Below are positions 38,772 through 52,033 of a DNA stretch of 64,000 nt, in pieces. The DNA lies in assembly GCA_963966185.1 (NCBI GenBank), contig CAWZYM010000408.1, forward strand, positions 62,001-126,000. The letters run 5' to 3'. Source of the stretch: Rhabditoides inermis (taxonomy: Eukaryota > Nematoda > Chromadorea > Rhabditida > Rhabditidae). Below the pieces are notes generated by a model. The model made no database searches and was not told the DNA's origin. It saw only the letters and a list, made by a program, of their open reading frames with translations. The position numbers and the translations under genes are program-made. The number at the start of each line of letters is the position of its first letter. Positions within the stretch are counted from its first letter, which is position 1.

Positions 38772-41500
38772 TTACTTCGTAGACGAAAAACCGGGTTGCT
38801 GTGGTGGCTTGGCAAGGACGACGCTGTAAAAAAAAAACATATGTAAACTGGAATAAAAATACAAACACTCAAAATTAATTATACATACGTTTACAGATAA
38901 AAAAAACCAACCGTTTCTTTCGAGGAACAACGACTCCAGTGTCGGGGACAGCAGGCACAGTTTTGGTAGTACTGGATGATGACTTGTTTTCGCGTTTCCT
39001 TGTATTCGTAACAGCAGGAGCACCTGACGAGCGAGAAGTAACGGCCTTGGCGAGTTGAGTCTTGGTGCGGGAAGCTGACGGGGTATCCGTGTTTACCGTT
39101 GCTGGCTTGTTTCCGCGTATGGGAGGAGCAGAAGAGGAAGCAGAACCGGCAGAGTTAGAACTGAAACAATTTCTGTCGTAACATCGTTCACACAGACACA
39201 CACTGGTACACTCACACAGACACACACTAGTACACACAACACATACACACAAAGAAATTTACCTCTTCATAGTTGAACTGTTAGTCTGATTGTCCCGTTT
39301 CGTGGTTGTCGATGACTGGTTCGACGTGGTGGCCGCCGACTTGGTGGTGGCGTGCGACTGAAGAATTGTATATTAAATCAAAACAAATCAATACAGACAT
39401 CCTTGCTATCATTAACCTTCTGCTCCTCACTGATCTTAGACTGCCTAGATCGCTTCTTGATAGCTGCAGGTTTCCTGATTGTAGATGCCTTTCCTGCCGT
39501 CGTCGAACGCTGTCGACACACTTCAAGCTTGGCTTTCTTCTTCTTGGGCACATTTGCGGTTTTCCTGGATATGCACATTTGTAAAAAAAAACAATATGAA
39601 AAAAAACTAAACAAAAAACTCACTTGCTAGGCAGATCGTTCAAGTCATTGTCGCTAAGATCCAAGTCGAGAGATCCATCAGATGACAGCGACCTGAAAAA
39701 AATTTAAGGTGTAAAGGTAACTCCGTATAACATCCTGTACTCACTCATCCAGAACATACTGGTCGCTGTCGCTGCTGCTGGAAGATATCAGGGTATCATC
39801 CGAGCTGTTGTCTTCGTCGTTCGTCAATGAAAGCGTATGCCGACCACGCTTCGATGACTTGAGGAGATTCTCATCTCCTTCATGCCCAACTCCATTTATC
39901 GACTGGTTGCAGTGTCCTTTCCTTAATTCCTCCTTCTCCACCAGTAGCTCGTCTTCTCCGTCGGGCGGCTGCTCGTCGCATACGGCCTCCTCCAGTTGCA
40001 CCTCCGGCTCGCCTTCGCTGTCTTCCTTGAGCTCGCCTGGATCGCTCTCATCGCCCTCCTTCAGCAGTACCTCCGCCGACTTGTCCACATCGTCCTCCTC
40101 AAGTGGCTTTTCCTGCGGCTCGACTTCATCGTCTTCTTTTAGCAGCTCGTCTGGGTCGCCCGCAGGCTCGCCCTCACCATCCTCTTGCTCCTCACCGTAT
40201 CCGTTCTGCTCTAGCGACTCGCCGTTGTCCGTTTCCATTTCCATCTTCACGCCCGCAAAAAGTTTTTTTGATGCGAGACCCACCGCGTTGACGAGAAGTG
40301 CGAACGTCTTCTGTTGGGTCTTCTTCGGTATCAGCATCGCGTTCGTCACTCGGAGGGAGCGGAAAGTCTAGATCATCTTTGCTGAAGACGGGAGTGTGCC
40401 TCGACAGAAGCCTCCTCAATCGAGCGGGGCAGTGCCTACAAAAAAATACAGTAACAACTATAATATAATCGCAATTATAATAACATGAACTTGTACGTCT
40501 AAATTTAGGTAAATCACTTACGGGAGGTCGCTGTCGCTACCAGGAGTGCGACGAGATGTCCATCTCCTACAAACTATGATATATGTTTTAATGAACAAAA
40601 CACTTACACAGCATAGTATAGGATCGTCCGGTGGCAGTGCATCACAGCTGGATCATTTGGATCTTGAGAAGTTATCGTCGATAGGAAACCTATGGTTTTA
40701 TGACCATGAAAGGAACGTTATTGTTAAATGACTCACGATTCCATACGTTGATCATCTGAGGATCGAGGTCAATTTTCCCGTCAGTGGCAGTGAGTGCGCG
40801 CGCAGTGTAACGACGTATCGCCCCTCTCCATCTACTATGCTGAAAGATTTAAAAAATCGCTTTCGCAAGAAAACAAATTATCGAACCTCCCACAACAGAA
40901 ACTGCGCGAACTGACGCGCTCTCTCAGCATCATCGCCTGACATTGTGCCGCGGCGCTTTCTCCATTTGTCGTATGAGTCCTTCATGTCGAATCCTTACAA
41001 GAACATCATTCATGTACACATTTCAAAAATTCATCACTCACCCTTGATGTACTTGCTGTCTATCACGGCGAAATCTCCAATGGGAACATCTCCCTTTCCG
41101 AACAAGTGCAATTCGCGATACACCGTTTGCTGCTGGCAAGAGTTTCCTGACCTCTGTTCGAGGCGATCGAGGCGCTCTAGGATTTGATTGATCTGAAATT
41201 AGAATGTTACTGTATTGTGTTAACAGTTTTTTGTCTACTCACTGCAATAGAGTGGCCAGCAGAGAGATATTGAACGGCCTTAACCTTCTTCTTCTTGTCC
41301 AGCTTAGAAGGAATGTGTTTACGGCCGTCAATGGTAAGTCGCTTGACGGGATTCGCAGAGTAACTCATGGCAGTCTTCAATAAATTCTTATTAATGATAC
41401 TCAATCATTTAAACAACCGCACCTGAACATCTTCGTGAGCGTCTCCTCGTCGCAGACGGCGCGCTGCGGCCGAGCCCAAATGGACAGGGTTTATGTCCAT
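38772..41500 (-). CDS. 14-exon gene, acidic and Lys-rich nuclear-type protein (transposon partner?)
   Basis: The exons join in phase: 41500-41423, 41374-41243, 41192-41042, 40993-40887, 40839-40737, 40689-40608, 40566-40522, 40435-40284, 40210-39745, 39692-39624, 39564-39417, 39357-39263, 39160-38912, 38823-38772. Together they give 642 codons. The 73-nt intron 40283-40211 (GTGGGT...CTAG) is my inference. Without it the frame breaks at an A7 run. The order is: a basic N-terminus (SKLDKKKKVKAVQ), a short coiled coil (INQILERLDRLEQRS), a globular region with KDSYDKWRKRRGTM, a long Glu/Asp-rich stretch, and a Ser/Thr/Lys-rich tail with nuclear-localisation-like clusters (PKKKKAKLE, KKRSRQ, PRKKR). 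No family is recognised. It starts 158 bp after the end of the transposase-like gene on the same strand, so an accessory DNA-binding role is plausible but unproven. Confidence 0.72.
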
Positions 41501-41658
41501 CCCTGACTGATCAGCAACGATTCATAATAACAACAACATACTTCATAAAACAAAACAAAAAGCAGATAAGAGGTCAAGCTCTCCGTTACGAACGGGTACG
41601 GTATCAAAAGAGTAAAGAGACAAAAAAACAATCAATTACTTTTATGCATTTGTACAAT

Positions 41659-43938
41659 TTACTCGGGAACAGCAGAAACACTCGCGTTAATAACAAACTT
41701 TCTGTTTCTAAATTCTACGAAAAACGCGGGTCCCAAGATGCGTTGACTTGCAACAACTATGCTGTTGGCTTGCAACGAATGATATTCAGCACAATAATGA
41801 GAATAGCTCAGCGAATCAGTGAGAAGAGAACGATAACGGACATCAACAAGACTCAATGAAAGATCAGTAAAGGGGTCAGAAATGTGGAAAGGTCTGATTG
41901 CACAAAGAATATCGTTTTGTCTCACACCAAATAGCTCGCACAATCCAAAGGCGATGTCACCGTTCTGGTCGGTAAAAGTGACTAGGTGAGACTGGGACAA
42001 GGTAGCACGATCCCATAGTACATGGGATGTGAATGTCTGACCGCCGATCATGCAACGATTACTGAAAAATAATAGACGTTACTGTTGGGATGTACAATGC
42101 CATTAGACTCACAGGAATGTCTGGCATCCTTGGCGGTGAAGAACGCGATGTAGACCAAGAACTCGACCAGCAAACGTAGTCACCTCGTTGACGGCCGAGT
42201 ACTACACCGATTGAAATATCTTGAAATTCGTAAACTCACTTTACATCGCGCAGAGAGAGAGACTACCGGCTGGGCTAGCAATCTCTTGCTAGTGTTCGGT
42301 AACAACAAATCAGCGACGAATGCAAGATCAGGGCACTGAGCAAGCCGCTCCTTCACCACCACAATACAAGCGTTGAGAATGTTCATTCTACAAATAAATA
42401 TTAACTTCATTTCAATAATGTATTATTACATACCTCAAAATAGCTGTGCGAACGCATCCTCTAGTGTTGGTACTACCAAGACTGCCAGCGATGTCTTGGA
42501 AACAAGACTCTAGTCCTGCGGTACTTGACTCTTGCCATGTGCCTCTGGAGACAATGTCGTCGGCAGCATGAACGTACAGAAGCTGAAATTGAAGAGTTTA
42601 GAAATGCTTTCAACTGACTATTTACGTGTGCCTTGATAGTAGCGTATCTTGGTCCAAACTGTTTCACGGCGAGAGGAAAAGTCTTCACTAGCATATCGCG
42701 TATGTCCTGACAGACCTTAAAAAAAGTTGATGAATACATATATGCAACACACTGAACCTGAGCATCCAGTTGGTGAGAGTCAGACATCCTCGTTGACGTG
42801 GCAATCGCAAACAGTAACGTGCAAACTTCCGGTGACCATAGCCTTGATGCTGCTCCCACGAGGAAAACGACAATTGATGTCTGCAATACGAGAACAAGCC
42901 AAATAACAGTGTAAACTATTCAACACACCCAGTAGGTCTCGTTTCCGGTCATTCCGGAGCGCGGAGTTCCAACTTCCACTCTCCCATTAGTTGGTAGGTG
43001 AATGCGATTCAACGCGGCATACAACTGCTGCAACACTCCGCTATCGAGATGGAGGTTTCGAAGTCGTGTTTTGCCGATCCCAGATATAGCTTAAACAGTT
43101 CAGACTGAGCAATGATGATGATGGAAAAAAACACCATTGAGCTTGTCCCTGAGGATTCCCTCCTGAGCGATATGGAGTCCGTCGATTGCGACTAGATGAG
43201 GTGGCAGGTCCTCCGCGAAAATCGAAGGTCCTAAAAACATAAAACATAAGTAACTTGTGAAACAATTTTATGTCTACCTTGAAAGCCGTGTGCTGCTCTG
43301 CGCGACGCTCGGGTAGGACATGTGCCTGTTCCTGGTAGTCGTAGCGATGCGCGAGCTCGCAGTGGTAGAAACCTTGTCCCTCTCGATATTCTTCTGCCTC
43401 TCTGTACGCATCGGTGGCAACTATTATATCCGTTCAGCTTCAGACGATAGCAGGAAGCGAGTTGCTGAAACATTTGTATGAAAGGATTAATGCATAATAA
43501 AAAAATAAACCTTCAGATCCATCGCCACAGACGTAAATCGCAGTGTAACAGTCCACACGGTACCCTGTGAGTCGCGAAGTAGAAGAGGGTTCCTCAGTGT
43601 GCTCCGCACAGATCCGAGCACACTGGCCAGGGCACGTCTCCTGCATTTTGTAAGTAATTCACGAATAGTTGAACCGACTCACCACTGCCGCGGGGAAACA
43701 GTCCGTGAATTCACAACGCAGCCCGGGAATATCACATTTTCCCTCTTCGAACGAACAGACGGAGCGAGATCAAGAACCCGCAGTAAAATAGGATAGGACT
43801 CATTATATTTACAAAACAGAATATGTAGTAGAACAAACAGAGAACATACCTCTGCAATCGTTTGAAGTGGATACCGTCGGTGAAGAACTCCAACTGAACT
43901 ATGATGTTATTGCGCATGAAGTTCTGAGGGGTTTCCAT
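41659..43938 (-). CDS. 12-exon DDE transposase-like gene, CACTA/EnSpm (Tnp2)-like
   Basis: The exons join in phase without stops: 43938-43850, 43742-43683, 43640-43511, 43464-43278, 43230-43135, 43089-42929, 42880-42758, 42715-42626, 42582-42434, 42387-42240, 42201-42113, 42061-41659. They give 574 codons, with introns of 38-107 nt. The layout follows Tnp2-type transposases. It has LEFFTDGIHF (Asp21, as in TDGFNPF), a CxxC knuckle NGYNSCHRC (109-112), a second acidic centre VAIDGLH (Asp172), then H-x-x-x-x-H-x-x-DD (LLYVHAADD, 313-321) followed by GLESCFQDIAGSL (Glu337, where the family has PFERYMG). Asp21/Asp172/Glu337 are my proposed catalytic triad. The ATG is preceded by an acceptor-like TTTAAG, so 5' exons were probably lost where the element at 43979 begins. 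The family assignment is from recalled motifs. The gene model itself is stronger. Confidence 0.65.
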
Positions 43939-43978
43939 ACCTTAAACTTTATAATAAGAAAAAAACTGTAATTGTGAT

Positions 43979-44301
43979 TCTGCCCCTGCCGGCCCCCCTA
44001 AATTAGCTATGGTGTCTGTTTGTCTGTTTGTTTGTCCGCGTCAGTATCTCAAGTTCTCGTGAGAGTTCAACGTTGTTGTTTCGAAATTAGGTCTGAGGTG
44101 GTCCTGGCACGAGTACGTTTACATGTGGTCATGATCTGATTTTTCCTTATAGGGTTTCTCCCTAGAAAATTTGCATGTTTGGGGACATAGAAACTGAGAG
44201 TTGACCAGTTCTATGTAAAGTATGGCTTATTTTAGAGCTACTGAGATGTCCTTTCAAGGTTAGAGTACTGTAGTGTCGATAACTTTAATTTTCCTTTTTC
44301 A
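43979..44301 (+). mobile_element. Helentron-like 5' end leading into the satellite
   Basis: TCTGCCCCTGCCGGCCCCCC at 43979 is followed by AGCTATGGTGTCTGTTTGTC. The motif CTATGGTGTCTGT is shared with the 5' ends at 8571 and 12810. The TC start follows a T (T^T). The next 280 bp are single-copy, then the 129-bp satellite starts at 44302. No 3' hairpin is reached in the window. If this is right, the whole satellite lies inside one element. Confidence 0.5.
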
Positions 44302-46510
44302 CCTCATTTGCATATCCCTAATAAGGTCATGTTCATATCTCAGCTCCTAATATAGCTACAATCTTGATACTTGGTATAAGTAAAAAGTACTTGAGTACAA
44401 ACTGTTAGGAGTACAACTTATTTAGTTAAACCTCATTTGCATACTCCAAATAAGGTCATGCTTATATCTCAGGTACTTTCATAGCTACAGTCTTGATACT
44501 TGGTATAAGTACAAAGTACTGGAGTACAAACTGTTTGGAATACAACTTTTCAAATTAAACCTCATTTGAATATTCCAAATAGGGTCATGTGTATATCTCG
44601 GGTCATGTTATAGATTCAATCTTTATACTTAGTATAAGTACAAAGTACCTGCGTACAAACTGTTTCGTATACAATTTATTTAATTAAACCTTTTTTGAAT
44701 ATTCCAAATAAGGTCATGTGTATATCTCGGGTCATGTTATAGCTTCAATCTTTATACTTAGTATAAGTACAAAGTACTCGAATACAAACTGTTTGGTATA
44801 TAACTTATTTAATTAAACCTCGTTCGAATATTCCAAATAAGGTCATGTTCATAACTCAGTTTATTTTATAGCTACAATCTTGATACTTGGTATAAGTACA
44901 AAGTACTTCAGTACAACCTGTTGGGTATACAACTTATTTAGTTAAAGCTCATTATAATATCCCAAACAAGGTCATGTTCATATCTCAGCTCCTAATATAG
45001 CTACAATCTTCGTACTTGGTAAAATTACAAAATACTGTAGTACAAACTGTTTAGTATACAACTTATTTAATCAAACCTCATTTACATACGCCAAATAAGG
45101 TCATGCTTATATCTCAGGTTCTTTTATAGCTACAGTCTTGATACTTGGTATAAGTACAAAGTACTGGAGTACAAACTGTTAGGAGTACAACTTATTTAGT
45201 TAAACCTCATTTGCATACTCCAAATAAGGTCATGCTTATATCTCAGGTACTTTCATAGCTACAGTTTTGATACTTGGTAAATGTACAAAGTACTGGAGTA
45301 CAAACTGTTTGGAATACAACTTATTAAATTAAACCTCATTTGCATACTCCAAATAAGGTCATGTTTATATCTCATGTTTTTTATAGCTACAATCTTGATA
45401 CTTGGTATAAGTACAAAGTACTTGAGTACAAACTGTTTCGTATATAATTTTTTAATCAACCTTATTTCAATGTTCCAAATAAGGTCATACTTATGTCTCA
45501 GGTCATGTTATAGCTACAATTTTGAAACTTGGTATAAGTACAAAGTACTCGAGTACAAACTGTTTCGTATATAATTTATTTCATAAAACCTCATTCGAAT
45601 ATTCCAAATAAGGTCAAGTTCATATCTCAGCTCCTATTATAGCTACAATATTGATACTTGGTAAAAGTGCAAAGTACTTGAATGCAAACTGTTTGGTATA
45701 AAACTTCTCTAATAAAACCTCATTTGCATATCCCTAATAACGTCATGTTCATATATCAGCTCCTAATATAGCTACATTCTTCATACTTGGTATATGTACG
45801 AAGTACAGGAGTACACTCATTTACATACACCAAATAAGGTCATGCTTATATCTCAGGTTCTTTTATAGCTACAGTCTTGATACTTGGTATAAGTACAAAG
45901 TACCGGAGTACAAACTGTTAGGAGTACAACTTATTTAGTTAAACCTCATTTGCATACTCCAAATAAGGTCATGCTTATATCTCAGGTACTTTCATAGCTA
46001 CAGTTTTGATACTTGGTAAATGTACAAAGTACTGGAGTACAAACTGTTTGGAATACAACTTATTAAATTAAACCTCATTTGCATACTCCAAATAAGGTCA
46101 TGTTTATATCTCATGTTTTTTATAGCTACAATCTTGATACTTGGTATAAGTACAAAGTACTTGAGTACAAACTGTTTCGTATATAATTTATTTAAATCAA
46201 CCTTATTTCAATGTTCCAAATAAGGTCATACTTATGTCTCAGGTCATGTTATAGCTACAATTTTTATAAATTGTATAAGTACAAAGTACTCGAGTACAAA
46301 CTGTTTCGTATATAATTTATTTCATAAAACCTCATTCGAATATTCCAAATAAGGTCAAGTTCATATCTCAGCTCCTATTATAGCTACAATATTGATACTT
46401 GGTAAAAGTGCAAAGTACTTGAATGCAAACTGTTTGGTATGAAACTTCTCTAATTAAACCTCATTTGCATATTCCTAATAACGTCATGTTCATATATCAG
46501 CTCCTAATAT
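44302..46510 (+). repeat. 129-bp satellite, forward arm
   Basis: About 17 monomers begin CCTCATTTGCATA(C/T)TCC at 44302, 44431, 44560, 44689 and so on, a 129-bp step. Each contains AAGGTCATG, ATATCTCAG, ATAGCTACA, TTGATACTTGGTATAAG and the palindrome-like GTACAAAGTACT. Monomers differ from each other by 10-25% but recur in a fixed order. One truncated monomer (97 bp, with a 32-bp deletion) marks a higher-order boundary near 45819. The arm ends in the middle of another truncated monomer at 46510. Confidence 0.95.
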
Positions 46511-46727
46511 TGGTGTATGTAAATGAGTGTACTCCTGTACTTCGTACATATACCAAGTATGAAGAATGTAGCTATATTAGGAGCTGATATATGAACATGA
46601 CGTTATTAGGGATATGCAAATGAGGTTTTATTAGAGAAGTTTTATACCAAACAGTTTGCATTCAAGTACTTTGCACTTTTACCAAGTATCAATATTGTAG
46701 CTATAATAGGAGCTGAGATATGAACTT

Positions 46728-49700
46728 GACCTTATTTGGAATATTCGAATGAGGTTTTATGAAATAAATTATATACGAAACAGTTTGTACTCGAGTACTT
46801 TGTACTTATACCAAGTTTCAAAATTGTAGCTATAACATGACCAGAGACATAATTATGACCTTATTTGGAACAGTGAAATAAGGTTGATTAAAAAATTATA
46901 TACGAAACAGTTTGTACTCAAGTACTTTGTACTTATACCAAGTATCAAGATTGTAGCTATAAAAACATGATATATAATAATGACCTTATTTGGAGTATGC
47001 AAATGAGGTTTAATTTAATAAGTTGTATTCCAAACAGTTTGTACTCTAGTACTTTGTACATTTACCAAGTATCAAAACTGTAGCTATGAAAGTACCTGAG
47101 ATATAAGCATGACCTTATTTGGAGTATGCAAATGAGGTTTAACCAAATAAGTTGTACTCCTAACAGTTTGTACTCCAGTACTTTGTACTTATACCAAGTA
47201 TCAAGACTGTAGCTATAAAAGAACCTGAGATATAAGCATGACCTTATTTGGTGTATGTAAATGAGGTTTGATAAAATAAGTTGTATACTAAACAGTTTGT
47301 ACTACAGTATTTTGTAGTTTTACCAAGTACGAAGATTGTAGCTATATTAGGAGCTGAGATATGAACATGACCTTGTTTGGGATATTATAATGAGCTTTAA
47401 CTAAATAAGTTGTATACCCAACAGGTTGTACTGAAGTACTTTGTACTTATACCAAGTATCAAGATTGTAGCTATAAAATAAACTGAATTATGAACATGAC
47501 CTTATTTGGAATATTCGAACGAGGTTTAATTAAATAAGTTATATACCAAACAGTTTGTATTCGAGTACTTTGTACTTATACTAAGTATAAAGATTGAAGC
47601 TATAACATGACCCGAGATATACACATGACCTTATTTGGAATATTCAAAAAAGGTTTAATTAAATAAATTGTATACGAAACAGTTTGTACGCAGGTACTTT
47701 GTACTTATACTAAGTATAAAGATTGAAGCTATAACATGACCCGAGATATACACATGACCCTATTTGGAATATTCAAATGAGGTTTAATTTGAAAAGTTGT
47801 ATTCCAAACAGTTTGTACTCCAGTACTTTGTACTTATACCAAGTATCAAGACTGTAGCTATGAAAGTACCTGAGATATAAGCATGACCTTATTTGGAGTA
47901 TGCAAATGAGGTTTAACTAAATAAGTTGTACTCCTAACAGTTTGTACTCAAGTACTTTTTACTTATACCAAGTATCAAGATTGTAGCTATAAAAGAACCT
48001 GAGATATAAGCATGACCTTATTTGGTGTATGTAAATGAGTGTACTCCTGTACTTCGTACATATACCAAGTATGAAGAATGTAGCTATATTAGGAGCTGAT
48101 ATATGAACATGACGTTATTAGGGATATGCAAATGAGGTTTTATTAGAGAAGTTTTATACCAAACAGTTTGCATTCAAGTACTTTGCACTTTTACCAAGTA
48201 TCAATATTGTAGCTATAATAGGAGCTGAGATATGAACTTGACCTTATTTGGAATATTCGAATGAGGTTTTATGAAATAAATTATATACGAAACAGTTTGT
48301 ACTCGAGTACTTTGTACTTATACCAAGTTTCAAAATTGTAGCTATAACATGACCTGAGACATAAGTATGACCTTATTTGGAACATTGAAATAAGGTTGAT
48401 TAAAAAATTATATACGAAACAGTTTGTACTCAAGTACTTTGTACTTATACCAAGTATCAAGATTGTAGCTATAAAAACATGAGATATAAACATGACCTTA
48501 TTTGGAGTATGCAAATGAGGTTTAATTTAATAAGTTGTATTCCAAACAGTTTGTACTCTAGTACTTTGTACATTTACCAAGTATCAAAACTGTAGCTATG
48601 AAAGTACCTGAGATATAAGCATGACCTTATTTGGAGTATGCAAATGAGGTTTAACCAAATAAGTTGTACTCCTAACAGTTTGTACTCCAGTACTTTGTAC
48701 TTATACCAAGTATCAAGACTGTAGCTATAAAAGAACCTGAGATATAAGCATGACCTTATTTGGTGTATGTAAATGAGGTTTGATAAAATAAGTTGTATAC
48801 TAAACAGTTTGTACTACAGTATTTTGTAGTTTTACCAAGTACGAAGATTGTAGCTATATTAGGAGCTGAGATATGAACATGACCTTGTTTGGGATATTAT
48901 AATGAGCTTTAACTAAATAAGTTGTATACCCAACAGGTTGTACTGAAGTACTTTGTACTTATACCAAGTATCAAGATTGTAGCTATAAAATAAACTGAGT
49001 TATGAACATGACCTTATTTGGAATATTCGAACGAGGTTTAATTAAATAAGTTATATACCAAACAGTTTGTATTCGAGTACTTTGTACTTATACTAAGTAT
49101 AAAGATTGAAGCTATAACATGACCCGAGATATACACATGACCTTATTTGGAATATTCAAAAAAGGTTTAATTAAATAAATTGTATACGAAACAGTTTGTA
49201 CGCAGGTACTTTGTACTTATACTAAGTATAAAGATTGAAGCTATAACATGACCCGAGATATACACATGACCCTATTTGGAATATTCAAATGAGGTTTAAT
49301 TTGAAAAGTTGTATTCCAAACAGTTTGTACTCCAGTACTTTGTACTTATACCAAGTATCAAGACTGTAGCTATGAAAGTACCTGAGATATAAGCATGACC
49401 TTATTTGGAGTATGCAAATGAGGTTTAACTAAATAAGTTGTACTCCTAACAGTTTGTACTCAAGTACTTTTTACTTATACCAAGTATCAAGATTGTAGCT
49501 ATAAAAGAACCTGAGATATAAGCATGACCTTATTTGGTGTATGTAAATGAGTGTACTCCTGTACTTCGTACATATACCAAGTATGAAGAATGTAGCTATA
49601 TTAGGAGCTGATATATGAACATGACGTTATTAGGGATATGCAAATGAGGTTTTATTAGAGAAGTTTTATACCAAACAGTTTGCATTCAAGTACTTTGCAC

Positions 49701-52033
49701 TTTTACCAAGTATCAATATTGTAGCTATAATAGGAGCTGAGATATGAACTTGACCTTATTTGGAATATTCGAATGAGGTTTTATGAAATAAATTATATAC
49801 GAAACAGTTTGTACTCGAGTACTTTGTACTTATACCAAGTTTCAAAATTGTAGCTATAACATGACCAGAGACATAATTATGACCTTATTTGGAACATTGA
49901 AATAAGGTTGATTAAAAAATTATATACGAAACAGTTTGTACTCAAGTACTTTGTACTTATACCAAGTATCAAGATTGTAGCTATAAAAACATGAGATATA
50001 AACATGACCTTATTTGGAGTATGCAAATGAGGTTTAATTTAATAAGTTGTATTCCAAACAGTTTGTACTCTAGTACTTTGTACATTTACCAAGTATCAAA
50101 ACTGTAGCTATGAAAGTACCTGAGATATAAGCATGACCTTATTTGGAGTATGCAAATGAGGTTTAACCAAATAAGTTGTACTCCTAACAGTTTGTACTCC
50201 AGTACTTTGTACTTATACCAAGTATCAAGACTGTAGCTATAAAAGAACCTGAGATATAAGCATGACCTTATTTGGTGTATGTAAATGAGGTTTGATAAAA
50301 TAAGTTGTATACTAAACAGTTTGTACTACAGTATTTTGTAGTTTTACCAAGTACGAAGATTGTAGCTATATTAGGAGCTGAGATATGAACATGACCTTGT
50401 TTGGGATATTATAATGAGCTTTAACTAAATAAGTTGTATACCCAACAGGTTGTACTGAAGTACTTTGTACTTATACCAAGTATCAAGATTGTAGCTATAA
50501 AATAAACTGAATTATGAACATGACCTTATTTGGAATATTCGAACGAGGTTTAATTAAATAAGTTATATACCAAACAGTTTGTATTCGAGTACTTTGTACT
50601 TATACTAAGTATAAAGATTGAAGCTATAACATGACCCGAGATATACACATGACCTTATTTGGAATATTCAAAAAAGGTTTAATTAAATAAATTGTATACG
50701 AAACAGTTTGTACGCAGGTACTTTGTACTTATACTAAGTATAAAGATTGAAGCTATAACATGACCCGAGATATACACATGACCCTATTTGGAATATTCAA
50801 ATGAGGTTTAATTTGAAAAGTTGTATTCCAAACAGTTTGTACTCCAGTACTTTGTACTTATACCAAGTATCAAGACTGTAGCTATGAAAGTACCTGAGAT
50901 ATAAGCATGACCTTATTTGGAGTATGCAAATGAGGTTTAACTAAATAAGTTGTACTCCTAACAGTTTGTACTCAAGTACTTTTTACTTATACCAAGTATC
51001 AAGATTGTAGCTATAAAAGAACCTGAGATATAAGCATGACCTTATTTGGTGTATGTAAATGAGTGTACTCCTGTACTTCGTACATATACCAAGTATGAAG
51101 AATGTAGCTATATTAGGAGCTGATATATGAACATGACGTTATTAGGGATATGCAAATGAGGTTTTATTAGAGAAGTTTTATACCAAACAGTTTGCATTCA
51201 AGTACTTTGCACTTTTACCAAGTATCAATATTGTAGCTATAATAGGAGCTGAGATATGAACTTGACCTTATTTGGAATATTCGAATGAGGTTTTATGAAA
51301 TAAATTATATACGAAACAGTTTGTACTCGAGTACTTTGTACTTATACCAAGTTTCAAAATTGTAGCTATAACATGACCTGAGACATAAGTATGACCTTAT
51401 TTGGAACATTGAAATAAGGTTGATTAAAAAATTATATACGAAACAGTTTGTACTCAAGTACTTTGTACTTATACCAAGTATCAAGATTGTAGCTATAAAA
51501 ACATGAGATATAAACATGACCTTATTTGGAGTATGCAAATGAGGTTTAATTTAATAAGTTGTATTCCAAACAGTTTGTACTCTAGTACTTTGTACATTTA
51601 CCAAGTATCAAAACTGTAGCTATGAAAGTACCTGAGATATAAGCATGACCTTATTTGGAGTATGCAAATGAGGTTTAACCAAATAAGTTGTACTCCTAAC
51701 AGTTTGTACTCCAGTACTTTGTACTTATCCCAAGTATCAAGACTGTAGCTATAAAAGAACCTGAGATATAAGCATGACCTTATTTGGTGTATGTAAATGA
51801 GGTTTGATAAAATAAGTTGTATACTAAACAGTTTGTACTACAGTATTTTGTAGTTTTACCAAGTACGAAGATTGTAGCTATATTAGGAGCTGAGATATGA
51901 ACATGACCTTGTTTGGGATATTATAATGAGCTTTAACTAAATAAGTTGTATACCCAACAGGTTGTACTGAAGTACTTTGTACTTATACCAAGTATCAAGA
52001 TTGTAGCTATAAAATAAACTGAGTTATGAACAT
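46728..52033. repeat. 5306-bp tandem duplication within the satellite, copy 1
   Basis: Private variants prove the pairing. GGAACAGTGAAATAAGG and CATGATATATAATAATGACC occur only near 46870-46975 and again near 52180-52285. TTATCCCAAGTATC occurs only at about 51726 and 57032. The truncated-monomer marks at 48040, 49552 and 51064 map to 53346, 54858 and 56370 with an exact offset of 5306. Confidence 0.9.

Noticed and set aside
39808..40371. 187-codon plus-strand Ser/Pro-rich frame
   Set aside because: Antisense shadow of the acidic exon of the minus-strand gene, whose exons join in phase.
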